Origin: an uncultured Chlorobiaceae bacterium
Lineage (GTDB): Bacteria > Bacteroidota > Chlorobiia > Chlorobiales > Chlorobiaceae
Direction of reading: 5' to 3'
NCBI GenBank assembly: GCA_903917955.1
Contig: CAIXCO010000197.1
Coordinates: 1 to 12,815, forward strand
Length of the DNA stretch: 12,815 nt
Position numbers and translations under genes: made by a program. Under the pieces are notes generated by a model, which saw nothing but the letters and a program-made list of their open reading frames with translations, was not told the origin of the DNA and made no database searches. Below are positions 6,517 through 12,815 of the stretch, one piece after another. How positions within the stretch are numbered: position 1 is the first letter of the stretch; each line of letters begins with the position of its first letter.

Positions 6517-7374
6517 TCACATCCAGGGCAACATGGCCGCATCATCAAGATTGACCACCTTTACTTTTTTCGGCATCAAAAACTTGAGTGCCCGATTCTC
6601 CTGATTAAAGAGTCGCTCATCATAGGAGATCACCAACTGATGCTCACCCGCAGTGCCGGAACCACTGTTGTAAAGCACCATCTCAATCTCTTTCGGCACA
6701 AGCGTCGTGTGGCCACCAATAGCGATGGCTTCAAAATTCCTGAAATGGATCTCGGTCAAACTTTTTCCCTGCCTGTCTTTCATAATAATGGCCGAAAGAG
6801 TCCTGTTGACGGGATCAATGAGCACCTCTTTGCTTCCTGCAGGGTTCGCAAGAGTAAAAAGCAGCATCCCGGAACCTTTTTTTACCGATCGGATGGCGCT
6901 TGCTGGCTCTTTAATTGTTACAAGCCCCAAAAGAGATTCCATCAAAAGCTTGTATCCAGAATTCACTCCGAGAATTTTTTCAAGATTTATCTCGCTGTTA
7001 CTTCCCTGAAAAAGCCGGTTATTGAGCATGTCGTGCACATAGAGCGAGTCGGTGCCAAAAAATATATCTGCGACCGGCCACCCCAGCAAACCTGCGCTGA
7101 CAATCATCCTTGCCTCACCTCCCCGATTAATCAGGATATTGCAAAAAACCCGGTTTTGCCGTTTCGGCGTTTTTATCCAAACATCAGCATATCCATCCAA
7201 CGACTCAATAAAGGGTGATGCTTCAGCAACTTCCCGGTAGAGATCGGTGTATGCAGCAATCAACGCCGTCTGCTCAGCAGGCAGTTCCTGCTTGCCAACC
7301 GTCCTGAAATCAGCACATCCAGCAGCCAAAACAAGCATGAACAAGACTAACACCACCACTCTCTTTTTGCTCAT
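6517..7374 (-). CDS. DUF4292 family lipoprotein (LolA-like fold)
   Basis: The ATG at 7374 gives 285 residues beginning MSKKR. A hydrophobic signal and the lipobox AAGC with Cys20 follow, so it is a lipoprotein. GGAGAG lies directly upstream. The frame stays open further up, but those 71 residues are not signal-like and would bury the lipobox, so I reject the longer form. The mature protein has alternating beta-strand segments, such as VFCNILINRGG and ARMIVSAGLLGWPVADIFFGTDSLYVHD. This pattern fits the DUF4292 family of Bacteroidota and Chlorobiota, whose members are thought to share the LolA/LolB lipoprotein-carrier fold. A role in envelope lipid or lipoprotein handling is inferred only. It is divergent from the methyltransferase gene and converges on sodB. 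Confidence 0.75.
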   Translation of the reverse strand: MSKKRVVVLVLFMLVLAAGCADFRTVGKQELPAEQTALIAAYTDLYREVAEASPFIESLDGYADVWIKTPKRQNRVFCNILINRGGEARMIVSAGLLGWPVADIFFGTDSLYVHDMLNNRLFQGSNSEINLEKILGVNSGYKLLMESLLGLVTIKEPASAIRSVKKGSGMLLFTLANPAGSKEVLIDPVNRTLSAIIMKDRQGKSLTEIHFRNFEAIAIGGHTTLVPKEIEMVLYNSGSGTAGEHQLVISYDERLFNQENRALKFLMPKKVKVVNLDDAAMLPWM

Positions 7375-7534
7375 CTCTCCATCATTTAAATTTGTGGTCG
7401 CACCATCTGCCGCGCATGCATTTATTTTCCTTTGAGATTCTTCACTTTTGCTGCACATTGCAACAGTACCGTAAAGCAGCAGGCAGGATGCTTTGCGGCC
7501 GAGAATGCCGTTTACTCCAGAACGGAACCACCTC

Positions 7535-7569
7535 CATTTTACATTCCATATCCATTGTAAGGTAAAATG
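7535..7569. promoter_or_regulatory. Dyad in the divergent region upstream of the methyltransferase gene
   Basis: CATTTTAC (7535-7542) and GTAAAATG (7562-7569) are perfect 8-base inverted arms. Inside them lies a second pair, TTACA (7539-7543) and TGTAA (7556-7560). The structure is 36 bases before the methyltransferase ATG, in the 230-base gap between two divergent genes. TAAAAT at 7563-7568 could be a -10 element, so the dyad may be an operator over a promoter. I know of no regulator that matches it. The rest of the gap holds nothing else I can support. Confidence 0.3.
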
Positions 7570-7604
7570 CAGAGCTATCAAAACCACAAGACATTTTTCA
7601 AGCC

Positions 7605-8786
7605 ATGCAATCGCTCTACCTCAAACCAAAAGAACACTACAGAATCCAGAAAGGCCATCTCTGGGTGTTCAGTAATGAACTTGCAATCCTTCCTCGGGAT
7701 ATCGCTTCTGGTGAAACCGTCAAACTTTTTACCCACGACAAAAAATTTCTGGGAACCGGCTTCTATAATCCCCATTCACTGATTTCGGTAAGGCTGATCA
7801 GCCGCAAGGACGAAGAGCCTGACAAGGATTTTTTCCTCAAAAAATTTCGTGAAGCACTCGCTCTGCGCGAAAAAGTTTACACAAGCTATGAAACCAACGC
7901 CTATCGCCTTGTTCATGGTGAATCGGACGGTCTGCCAGGGCTCATTGTAGACCGCTTCAACAAGGCGGTTGTATTGCAGGCCTTTTCAGCAGGCATGGAT
8001 GTCCATCTGCCGCTTATCTGCGATGCCCTGCAAGAGCTGCTGAACCCTGCTGTCATTATCGTACGCAACGAATCTCCCCTGCGGGAACTCGAAGGGCTGA
8101 CACTCTACAAAGATGTTGTCAGGGGTGATCGCTCTGCAACAAAACAGACCATTTACGATGACGACATCAGCTTTGAGGTCGATCTCTTTGAAGGACAGAA
8201 AACCGGCTTCTTCCTTGACCAGCGTGAAAACCGCAGAGTTGTCAGAAAGTTTGCCGAAGGTGCCGAGGTGCTTGACGTCTTTACCAACGATGGCGGCTTT
8301 GCTCTCAACGCCCTTTACGGAGGGGCCCGTTCAGCCATTATGGTTGACGCATCCAAAGAGGCTCTGCAGCGGGCAGAGCACAATGCACAACTGAACACAT
8401 TTTCAGAATACAGTCTGGTTGCCGCCGACGCTTTCGACACCCTCGACCAGATGGTTGAGTCAAAAGAGTCGTTCGACCTTGTGATACTTGATCCGCCAAG
8501 TTTCACCAAGAGCCGCAAAAACCTCCCCGGCGCCATCAAGGCCTACAAAAGGCTCAATAAACTTGGCCTGGAGCTCATCAAAAACGGCGGATTTCTGGCC
8601 ACAGCATCATGCAGCCACCACGTATCAGAAGAGGACTTCCTGCAAAGCGTCCATCAGGCCGCCCTTGCCGCAGGCTGCCAGCTCAGGATGATCCACAAAA
8701 GCTCGCAACCCTTCGACCATCCTGTACTGCTTGCCATGCCAGAAACAAACTACCTCAAGTTTGCCTGTTTTTATGTGACACGCTAA
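7605..8786 (+). CDS. Class I SAM-dependent rRNA methyltransferase (RlmI-like, PUA domain)
   Basis: The product has 393 residues, the normal size for the RlmI/YccW family, whose E. coli member makes 5-methylcytosine at 23S rRNA position 1962. The first ~70 residues form a PUA-type RNA-binding domain (LKPKEHYRIQKGHLWVFSNE, GTGFYNP). A middle domain contains the LVHGESDGLPGLIVDRF block. The Rossmann methyltransferase domain has the family hallmark GQKTGFFLDQRENR at 197-210, the SAM loop VFTNDGGF at 225-232, LDPPSF at 295-300 and SCSHHV at 335-340. The Cys336 in that last block is the expected catalytic cysteine. The SAM loop reads TNDGGF where Y-T/N-G-G-F is usual. There is no Shine-Dalgarno sequence before the ATG. 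The exact rRNA target in this organism is inferred. Confidence 0.88.
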   Translation: MQSLYLKPKEHYRIQKGHLWVFSNELAILPRDIASGETVKLFTHDKKFLGTGFYNPHSLISVRLISRKDEEPDKDFFLKKFREALALREKVYTSYETNAYRLVHGESDGLPGLIVDRFNKAVVLQAFSAGMDVHLPLICDALQELLNPAVIIVRNESPLRELEGLTLYKDVVRGDRSATKQTIYDDDISFEVDLFEGQKTGFFLDQRENRRVVRKFAEGAEVLDVFTNDGGFALNALYGGARSAIMVDASKEALQRAEHNAQLNTFSEYSLVAADAFDTLDQMVESKESFDLVILDPPSFTKSRKNLPGAIKAYKRLNKLGLELIKNGGFLATASCSHHVSEEDFLQSVHQAALAAGCQLRMIHKSSQPFDHPVLLAMPETNYLKFACFYVTR

Positions 8787-8821
8787 AGTGCCCGTTCACT
8801 CCCTTGCCCGCGTGCTGCCAT

Positions 8822-8843
8822 CCCGCAGCCTTAGGGCTGCGGG
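8822..8843. repeat. Perfect 9-bp GC-rich palindrome, possible dispersed repeat or terminator
   Basis: CCCGCAGCC (8822-8830) and GGCTGCGGG (8835-8843) form a perfect 9-bp stem with a 4-base TTAG loop. It lies 35 bases after the methyltransferase stop and 20 bases past the stop of the convergent 59-aa gene. No T-run follows on either strand. The compact form and position between convergent genes recall repetitive extragenic palindromes. It might also stabilise or end both transcripts. Confidence 0.55.
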
Positions 8844-8863
8844 GCTGGGGTTGCAGAACCTCT

Positions 8864-9043
8864 TCATTCCCCTTTCGGAAGTTCAGAGATGGCTCCCCTG
8901 ATGTACTCTGCCGCTTCATCAAGAATTTTCAACGCCTGGCATATTTCATAATCATCATCCGCGTCATCTTTTGCTCTTTCCATACGCCTCTTTGCATCCT
9001 GAATTGCATTTGCGACAAGCTGCAGTTTTGAATCGATGGCCAT
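8864..9043 (-). CDS. Small acidic hypothetical protein (59 aa)
   Basis: The reverse strand encodes 59 residues beginning MAIDSKLQLVANA, mostly helical in character: VANAIQDAKRRMERAKDD, then EICQALKILDEAAEYI. There is an acidic DADDDYE segment in the middle and no signal or membrane span. An excellent ribosome binding site, AGGAGG, lies six bases before the ATG, which is the best in this window. It sits between the calcium ATPase (upstream on the same strand, 99 bases away) and the convergent methyltransferase gene. I do not recognise a family. Two amphipathic helices joined by an acidic turn suggest a helical hairpin that might dimerise or bind a partner. Being 59 residues long, it is easily missed. 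An overlapping frame on the same strand (8929-9126) is a shadow. Confidence 0.75.
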   Translation of the reverse strand: MAIDSKLQLVANAIQDAKRRMERAKDDADDDYEICQALKILDEAAEYIRGAISELPKGE

Positions 9044-9081
9044 GACATCCTCCTACGGTTAATGACTGATAGTGCAAAAAA

Positions 9082-9124
9082 GCGAACATAGAGGGAATTT
9101 AGCAACGATTCAGGAGAAGTTCGC
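9082..9124 (-). terminator. Possible long-loop terminator of the calcium ATPase gene
   Basis: Reading the minus strand, GCGAAC (9124-9119) pairs with GTTCGC (9087-9082), which is followed immediately by TTTTTT. The loop is 31 bases, much longer than usual, and the stem only six pairs. It begins 19 bases after the ATPase stop. Position and the T-run support it; the loop length counts against it. Confidence 0.4.
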
Positions 9125-9142
9125 ATAAGCCATCAGAAAAAA

Positions 9143-11818
9143 TTATGACCGACCGCTCTCAAACAGACCCCTGCGCAGAAACCATTTTAACAGCTCAATA
9201 ACAGGCACAACCGTCGCAGCGGCACCAATCACAATAGCCCAGTCTTGCGCGGTCAGAAGAAATGTCCCAAACGGTGTACGAAAAACTGGAACGGTAATAA
9301 TGGCCGTCAACATCACCAACTCCCATACTATTGCGAGGTTCAGCCACTTGTTAGCAAAGGGACGCCGAAGAATTGATGCGCGTTCAGAACGGAAATTATA
9401 GGCCTTGAAAAACTGGATAAGCACCAAAGAAACAAAGGTCATCGTCATGGCCTCCTGAAGGGAACGACCCGATGCAAGTGCATACTGGAAAAGCGAGAGA
9501 TTGACAATCGTCGACCAGATTCCACCGGTCAGCATAAGAGAGAGTATGGAGCGCGTAAAGATCCCTTTTTTTGGATCGTTCGGCCTGCGCAGCATAATAT
9601 CCTTCTCTGCCGGATCAACCGCAAGCGCAAGTGCCGGAAGACCGTCGGTGGCAAGGTTTACATAGAGAATCTGAACTGCCGAGAGCGGAAGAGGAATGCC
9701 CATGAGCGTCGCTCCGACCATCAGGCCAAGTTCACCGATATTGGAAGAGAGCAGATAAGTCAGATATTTTTTGATGTTGTCATAAATCCCCCGTCCCTCT
9801 TCCACTGCCGCCACAATTGATGCAAAGTTGTCGTCAGTCAGCATCATGGCAGAAGCCTCCTTTGAGACGTCAGTGCCGGTTATGCCCATGGAGATTCCGA
9901 TATCGGCTTTTTTGAGAGCAGGAGCATCGTTCACACCGTCACCCGTCATGGCGACCACTTCACCGTTTTTCTGCAACGCTTCAACAATACGAAGCTTGTG
10001 CTCCGGCGCAACTCTTGCAAAAACCGATACGGAGCCGACAATGCGGCAAAGCTCTTCATCGCTCATGCACTGCAGCATAGCTCCGGTAACCACATTTCCG
10101 TCCCGCAAAATACCAAGTTCACGGGCGATGGCTTCAGCCGTCAAAGGATGATCTCCGGTAATCATGACTGGACGAATCCCCGCTTCAAGGCAGCGACGCA
10201 CGGCATCGGCAGCTTCAGCCCTCGGCGGATCAATCATCCCTGCAAAGCCAAGAAAGGTCGCCCCCTCTTCAGCTCCCCGAATCTGCAAGACCTCTTTTAC
10301 ACCAAAAGCAAGCACCCGCAGGGCTCTTTTTCCGAGAGCATCTGCCTCTGCAAGCAGGGTTGCCCTCGAAGCAGTATCAAGCCGGTTACTTCTACCGCCG
10401 ACACGAACAAAATCACAACCGGCAAGCACCACTTCAGGAGCACCCTTGATCACCGCAGTCATCACCTTGCCACTCCGGTGGAGGGTAATCATCCGTTTGC
10501 TCTCGGAGGAGAAGGGCTGCTCGTCAAGGCGCTCATACTCCGTCTGCAGTTCATGCTCTCGAAGCCCTGCCTTGCGGGCGACCACAAGTAGCGCACCTTC
10601 TGTCGGATCTCCGGCAATCTGCCATCCACCCTCTTCGTTTTGGACAATGCGGGCATCATTACAGAGTACTGCGGCCAAAAGCAGCTCATGCATGCTTTTG
10701 GGCAAAGCTTCCCCGCCAGGAACGGTAAATGAACCCTCAGGGATATAGCCTGAGCCACTCACCTCGACCAGCACCCCAGAGGTAAAAAGTGCCCGGACGG
10801 TCATTTCGTCGCGGGTCAGGGTGCCTGTTTTGTCGGAGCAGATAACGGTGGTACTGCCAAGAGTTTCCACAACAGGTAATCGCCGCATAAGGGCGTGGCG
10901 CTTCACCATGCGCTGGACACCAAGCGCAAGAGAGATGGTCACCACGGCGGGAAGAGCTTCTGGCACAACAGCCACGGCAAGCGCAATACCAAAAATAAGC
11001 ATTTCGATGAAAGACTGGCCACGGAAGACGCCAAAAGCGACAATAACCAGCACAATCACAAAGGCAGCTCGCGCCAGCACCGAGCCTACCTTGTCAAGAT
11101 TTTTTTGAAGGGGTGTTTTTTCAGTTTCAACAGATTGCAGCATTGTAGCAATCAGGCCAAACTCCGTCTGCATACCGGTCGCAACCACAAGTGCAACCGC
11201 ACGGCCGTAACTGATTGACGTACCAGCAAAAACCATGTTTTTACGGTCACCAGGGCCAGCATTTTCAGGAAGAGAGGCATCAACCTCCTTTTCCGATGGA
11301 AGCGACTCCCCCGTCAGTGAGGCCTCATCACTGCGCAGGTTCATCGCCTGCAAAAGTCTCGCATCAGCGGGTACCCTATCGCCAGCGGCAAGCATCACCA
11401 CATCGCCCGGAACAAGTTCCACAGCATTGACCACAACTTCCTCGCCATCACGCCTTACCTTGGCCAATGGGGCCGCCATCTCCCTGAGCGCCTCGATAGC
11501 ACGCTCTGCCTTGAACTCCTGGACAAAACCAAGCAGCACAGCAAAGAGGACGATAACAGCAATGGCAACAGCCTCGATACCGTGGCCAAGAAAAGCAGAA
11601 AGAGCAGTTGCGATGAGAAGGGTTATAATAAGGACGTTTTTGAACTGCTCTAAAAGCAGCTTCCAGGGGCTTGCCCTGCGCTCGGCCTGGATCCGGTTTT
11701 GGCCATACACCTCAAGCCGCCGGGCAGCCTCGGCAGCAGAGAGACCGGCAGACGTCGAGCCGAGTTTTTGAAAAAGCTCATCAACCCTCAACGTATGCCA
11801 TACTGCAACCACACTCAT
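9143..11818 (-). CDS. P-type Ca2+-transporting ATPase (P2A, SERCA-like)
   Basis: This 891-residue pump uses ATP to drive cation export across the cytoplasmic membrane. An N-terminal cation-ATPase domain comes first, followed by the actuator LTGES (168-172) and membrane segment M4 with PEALP (286-290). Next are the phosphorylation site DKTGTLT with Asp329, the nucleotide-binding KGAPE (458-462), the DPPR motif (530-533) and the TGDGVNDAPAL hinge (625-635), then six more membrane segments. Calcium ligands known from SERCA are present: Glu287 (E309), Asn693 and Glu696 (N768, E771), and Asn721, Thr724 and Asp725 (N796, T799, D800). The M8 ligand E908 aligns with Gln802. That pattern is common in bacterial homologues and may mean one calcium site rather than two. 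AGGAG lies seven bases before the ATG. The TPR lipoprotein gene is 58 bases upstream, so co-transcription is possible. Calcium rather than another cation is inferred. Confidence 0.92.
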   Translation of the reverse strand: MSVVAVWHTLRVDELFQKLGSTSAGLSAAEAARRLEVYGQNRIQAERRASPWKLLLEQFKNVLIITLLIATALSAFLGHGIEAVAIAVIVLFAVLLGFVQEFKAERAIEALREMAAPLAKVRRDGEEVVVNAVELVPGDVVMLAAGDRVPADARLLQAMNLRSDEASLTGESLPSEKEVDASLPENAGPGDRKNMVFAGTSISYGRAVALVVATGMQTEFGLIATMLQSVETEKTPLQKNLDKVGSVLARAAFVIVLVIVAFGVFRGQSFIEMLIFGIALAVAVVPEALPAVVTISLALGVQRMVKRHALMRRLPVVETLGSTTVICSDKTGTLTRDEMTVRALFTSGVLVEVSGSGYIPEGSFTVPGGEALPKSMHELLLAAVLCNDARIVQNEEGGWQIAGDPTEGALLVVARKAGLREHELQTEYERLDEQPFSSESKRMITLHRSGKVMTAVIKGAPEVVLAGCDFVRVGGRSNRLDTASRATLLAEADALGKRALRVLAFGVKEVLQIRGAEEGATFLGFAGMIDPPRAEAADAVRRCLEAGIRPVMITGDHPLTAEAIARELGILRDGNVVTGAMLQCMSDEELCRIVGSVSVFARVAPEHKLRIVEALQKNGEVVAMTGDGVNDAPALKKADIGISMGITGTDVSKEASAMMLTDDNFASIVAAVEEGRGIYDNIKKYLTYLLSSNIGELGLMVGATLMGIPLPLSAVQILYVNLATDGLPALALAVDPAEKDIMLRRPNDPKKGIFTRSILSLMLTGGIWSTIVNLSLFQYALASGRSLQEAMTMTFVSLVLIQFFKAYNFRSERASILRRPFANKWLNLAIVWELVMLTAIITVPVFRTPFGTFLLTAQDWAIVIGAAATVVPVIELLKWFLRRGLFESGRS

Positions 11819-11876
11819 CCCGGACTCCTGTTATGTTATTTCAATGGAAACTTCACCCCACAGCCACCAAAACCCA

Positions 11877-12386
11877 TCATTTACCAGAATCCTGCTCTTT
11901 GCCGGAATCCTTGCCAGAGTCACTGCCGGACTCCTTCCCGGAATCACCACCAGAGTCGTTCCCCCCCTCTTTACCTGACTCACCGGCGGACGATGAAAAG
12001 AGTGCAAGCCGTGCCACAGTGATAAAATCAGCCGTTGCTCCAGCAATATCTCCGGCTGCAAATTTCGCACTCCCCCTGCCTGAATAGGCTGCCACCGATT
12101 TCGGATCAAGCTCTATTGCTTTTGAAAGATCAGCTAAAGCTCCCTTGCTGTCGCCCATGGCATATTTGACAGCCCCACGACCAGCATAAGCCTTGGCAGA
12201 CTTCGCATCAAGCTTTATTGCTTTGGTGAATTCATCAAGAGAGCCCTGCATGGCGCCACTACCAATTTTTGCACCGGAAGTCAACACTGTATTTTTTGAA
12301 TTGTCAGCCGCATTATCACAGGCAGAAAGAGAGGTGAGCATGAGGGCAACAACCGGAATAAAAAGAGTATGTAAAGGGTTTTTCAT
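11877..12386 (-). CDS. TPR-repeat lipoprotein with low-complexity tail
   Basis: The ATG at 12386 gives 169 residues beginning MKNPLH; an upstream in-frame TTG would add four residues and is less likely. A signal with lipobox LSAC and Cys23 predicts a lipoprotein. Residues about 48-134 contain one half and two nearly complete tetratricopeptide repeats, such as YAGRGAVKYAMGDSKGALAD followed by LSKAIELDPKS. These form a protein-binding scaffold. The last ~35 residues consist almost only of G, S, D, E, K and N in DSG/ESG tetrads. That tail is encoded by 12-bp tandem repeats and is probably disordered. The partner is unknown. The gene lies between the zinc-ribbon gene and the calcium ATPase, all on one strand. 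No Shine-Dalgarno sequence is visible. Confidence 0.85.
   Translation of the reverse strand: MKNPLHTLFIPVVALMLTSLSACDNAADNSKNTVLTSGAKIGSGAMQGSLDEFTKAIKLDAKSAKAYAGRGAVKYAMGDSKGALADLSKAIELDPKSVAAYSGRGSAKFAAGDIAGATADFITVARLALFSSSAGESGKEGGNDSGGDSGKESGSDSGKDSGKEQDSGK
11902..11961. repeat. Five 12-bp tandem repeat units in the TPR lipoprotein gene
   Basis: Consecutive 12-base units starting at 11902, 11914, 11926, 11938 and 11950 share the plus-strand pattern CC[A/G]GA[A/C/G]TC followed by four variable bases. A partial copy precedes them at 11884. Because the unit is a multiple of three, copy-number change would keep the frame. On the minus strand each unit encodes a tetrad ending D/E-S-G. This is a plausible length-variable tract. 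Confidence 0.75.
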
Positions 12387-12420
12387 TATAAAAATCAATT
12401 TATCATGAGTTCACATTACA

Positions 12421-12444
12421 GGCGCCCACAAAAACAGGGGCGCC
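12421..12444. repeat. Inverted repeat between the zinc-ribbon and TPR lipoprotein genes
   Basis: GGCGCCC (12421-12427) and GGGCGCC (12438-12444) pair perfectly around a 10-base A-rich loop. It lies in the 91-base gap between the two minus-strand genes, 33 bases after the zinc-ribbon stop. No T-run follows the stem on the minus strand; T residues are in the loop. It could be an attenuating or 3' end hairpin, or a protein binding site. Confidence 0.45.
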
Positions 12445-12477
12445 AGGCATAAACAGTTCCGAGAGAGAAAAATTAGT

Positions 12478-12789
12478 TCAATCGAAGAGTTCACCAAGAA
12501 ATCCCAGAGGACCTCCCCGTCTCTTCCTTCTGCCTGTTTTTGGATCAATATAATAGTCATGATCATCGTCGTGGTGACCATGATGCGACTCCTCCCTGCG
12601 ATACTCCCGATCATGCTCTCGATCATACTCAGTTGGACGGGAACGGGGTGATTCAGTGGCTGATCGCTCAATGATTTTATCAAGTTCTCCCCTGTCAAGC
12701 CAGACACCCCGGCATGAGGGGCAGTAATCAATTTCGATACCTTGACGTTCAGAAAGAAGCAAATCCGCACTGCATGACGGGCATTTCAT
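12478..12789 (-). CDS. TFIIB-type zinc-ribbon protein (zf-TFIIB family)
   Basis: The product has 103 residues. The N-terminal 40 residues form a two-knuckle zinc ribbon, with Cys3 and Cys6 in CPSC and Cys23 and Cys26 in CPSCRGVWLDRGELDKII. The C-x-G-V-W-L-D-x-G-E-L signature is diagnostic of the zf-TFIIB domain family of small bacterial proteins. Residues 54-78 are extremely charged and rich in Arg, Glu, His and Asp (HHGHHDDDHD at 69-78), which might bind additional metal. A basic stretch (GRRKRRGG, 86-93) and a short hydrophobic end (LGFLGELFD) follow; such an end is usual in this family. AGGAGA lies a good distance before the ATG. Function is unknown; zinc binding is inferred from the cysteines. 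It is upstream of the TPR lipoprotein on the same strand. Confidence 0.88.
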   Translation of the reverse strand: MKCPSCSADLLLSERQGIEIDYCPSCRGVWLDRGELDKIIERSATESPRSRPTEYDREHDREYRREESHHGHHDDDHDYYIDPKTGRRKRRGGPLGFLGELFD

Positions 12790-12815
12790 CGTATTCTCCT
12801 GTTGGTTGATGTTGG

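Noticed and set aside
7375..7587. Upstream extension of the DUF4292 lipoprotein frame
   Set aside because: It would put 71 non-signal residues before a clear signal sequence and lipobox; GGAGAG lies before the ATG at 7374.
8929..9126. 65-residue minus-strand frame overlapping the 59-aa gene
   Set aside because: Odd composition and no ribosome binding site; the other frame has AGGAGG and a more protein-like sequence.
9998..10748. Long plus-strand frames opposite the calcium ATPase
   Set aside because: They are antisense shadows of a highly conserved pump and have no recognisable domains.
1..12815. CRISPR array, insertion sequence, prophage, tRNA or defence system
   Set aside because: No regularly spaced repeats, transposase or integrase motifs, or tRNA-like cloverleaf were seen; the gene content is ordinary chromosomal.

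Overview
This window looks like an ordinary stretch of chromosome from a green sulfur bacterium (Chlorobiaceae, Chlorobium/Pelodictyon-like). That assignment is inference. It rests on moderate base composition, many starts without a Shine-Dalgarno sequence, a DUF4292-type lipoprotein of the Bacteroidota/Chlorobiota kind, and the general protein repertoire. I see no insertion sequence, phage, integrase, CRISPR array, tRNA or rRNA. Coding density is high and no gap exceeds 300 bases.

Left part (1-2581): the 3' end of a sugar/nucleoside-type ABC ATPase and its permease, a 57-aa DUF2934 protein followed by a clear intrinsic terminator, a small single-span membrane protein, and on the minus strand a membrane-anchored protein with three PASTA domains.

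Middle (2582-6516): a long-chain polyprenyl diphosphate synthase (isoprenoid quinone or undecaprenyl-type side chains) is divergent from tatC, the core of twin-arginine protein export. tatC converges on coaE, the last enzyme of coenzyme A synthesis. coaE is translationally coupled to a small lipoprotein gene by an ATGA overlap. An iron-type superoxide dismutase is divergent from that pair.

Right part (6517-12815): a DUF4292 (LolA-like) lipoprotein is divergent from an RlmI-type 23S rRNA cytosine methyltransferase. Then come a 59-aa hypothetical protein with a strong ribosome binding site, a SERCA-like P2A calcium ATPase, a TPR lipoprotein with a low-complexity tail built from 12-bp repeats, and a small TFIIB-type zinc-ribbon protein. 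The last four are all on the minus strand.

The genes are mostly independent housekeeping and envelope functions. I did not find a convincing new multi-gene system. The best leads are two small genes (57 and 59 aa), a perfect 9-bp palindromic hairpin that may be a dispersed repeat, a kinase-less PASTA protein, the repeat-built tail of the TPR lipoprotein, and the altered calcium-site residue in the ATPase.
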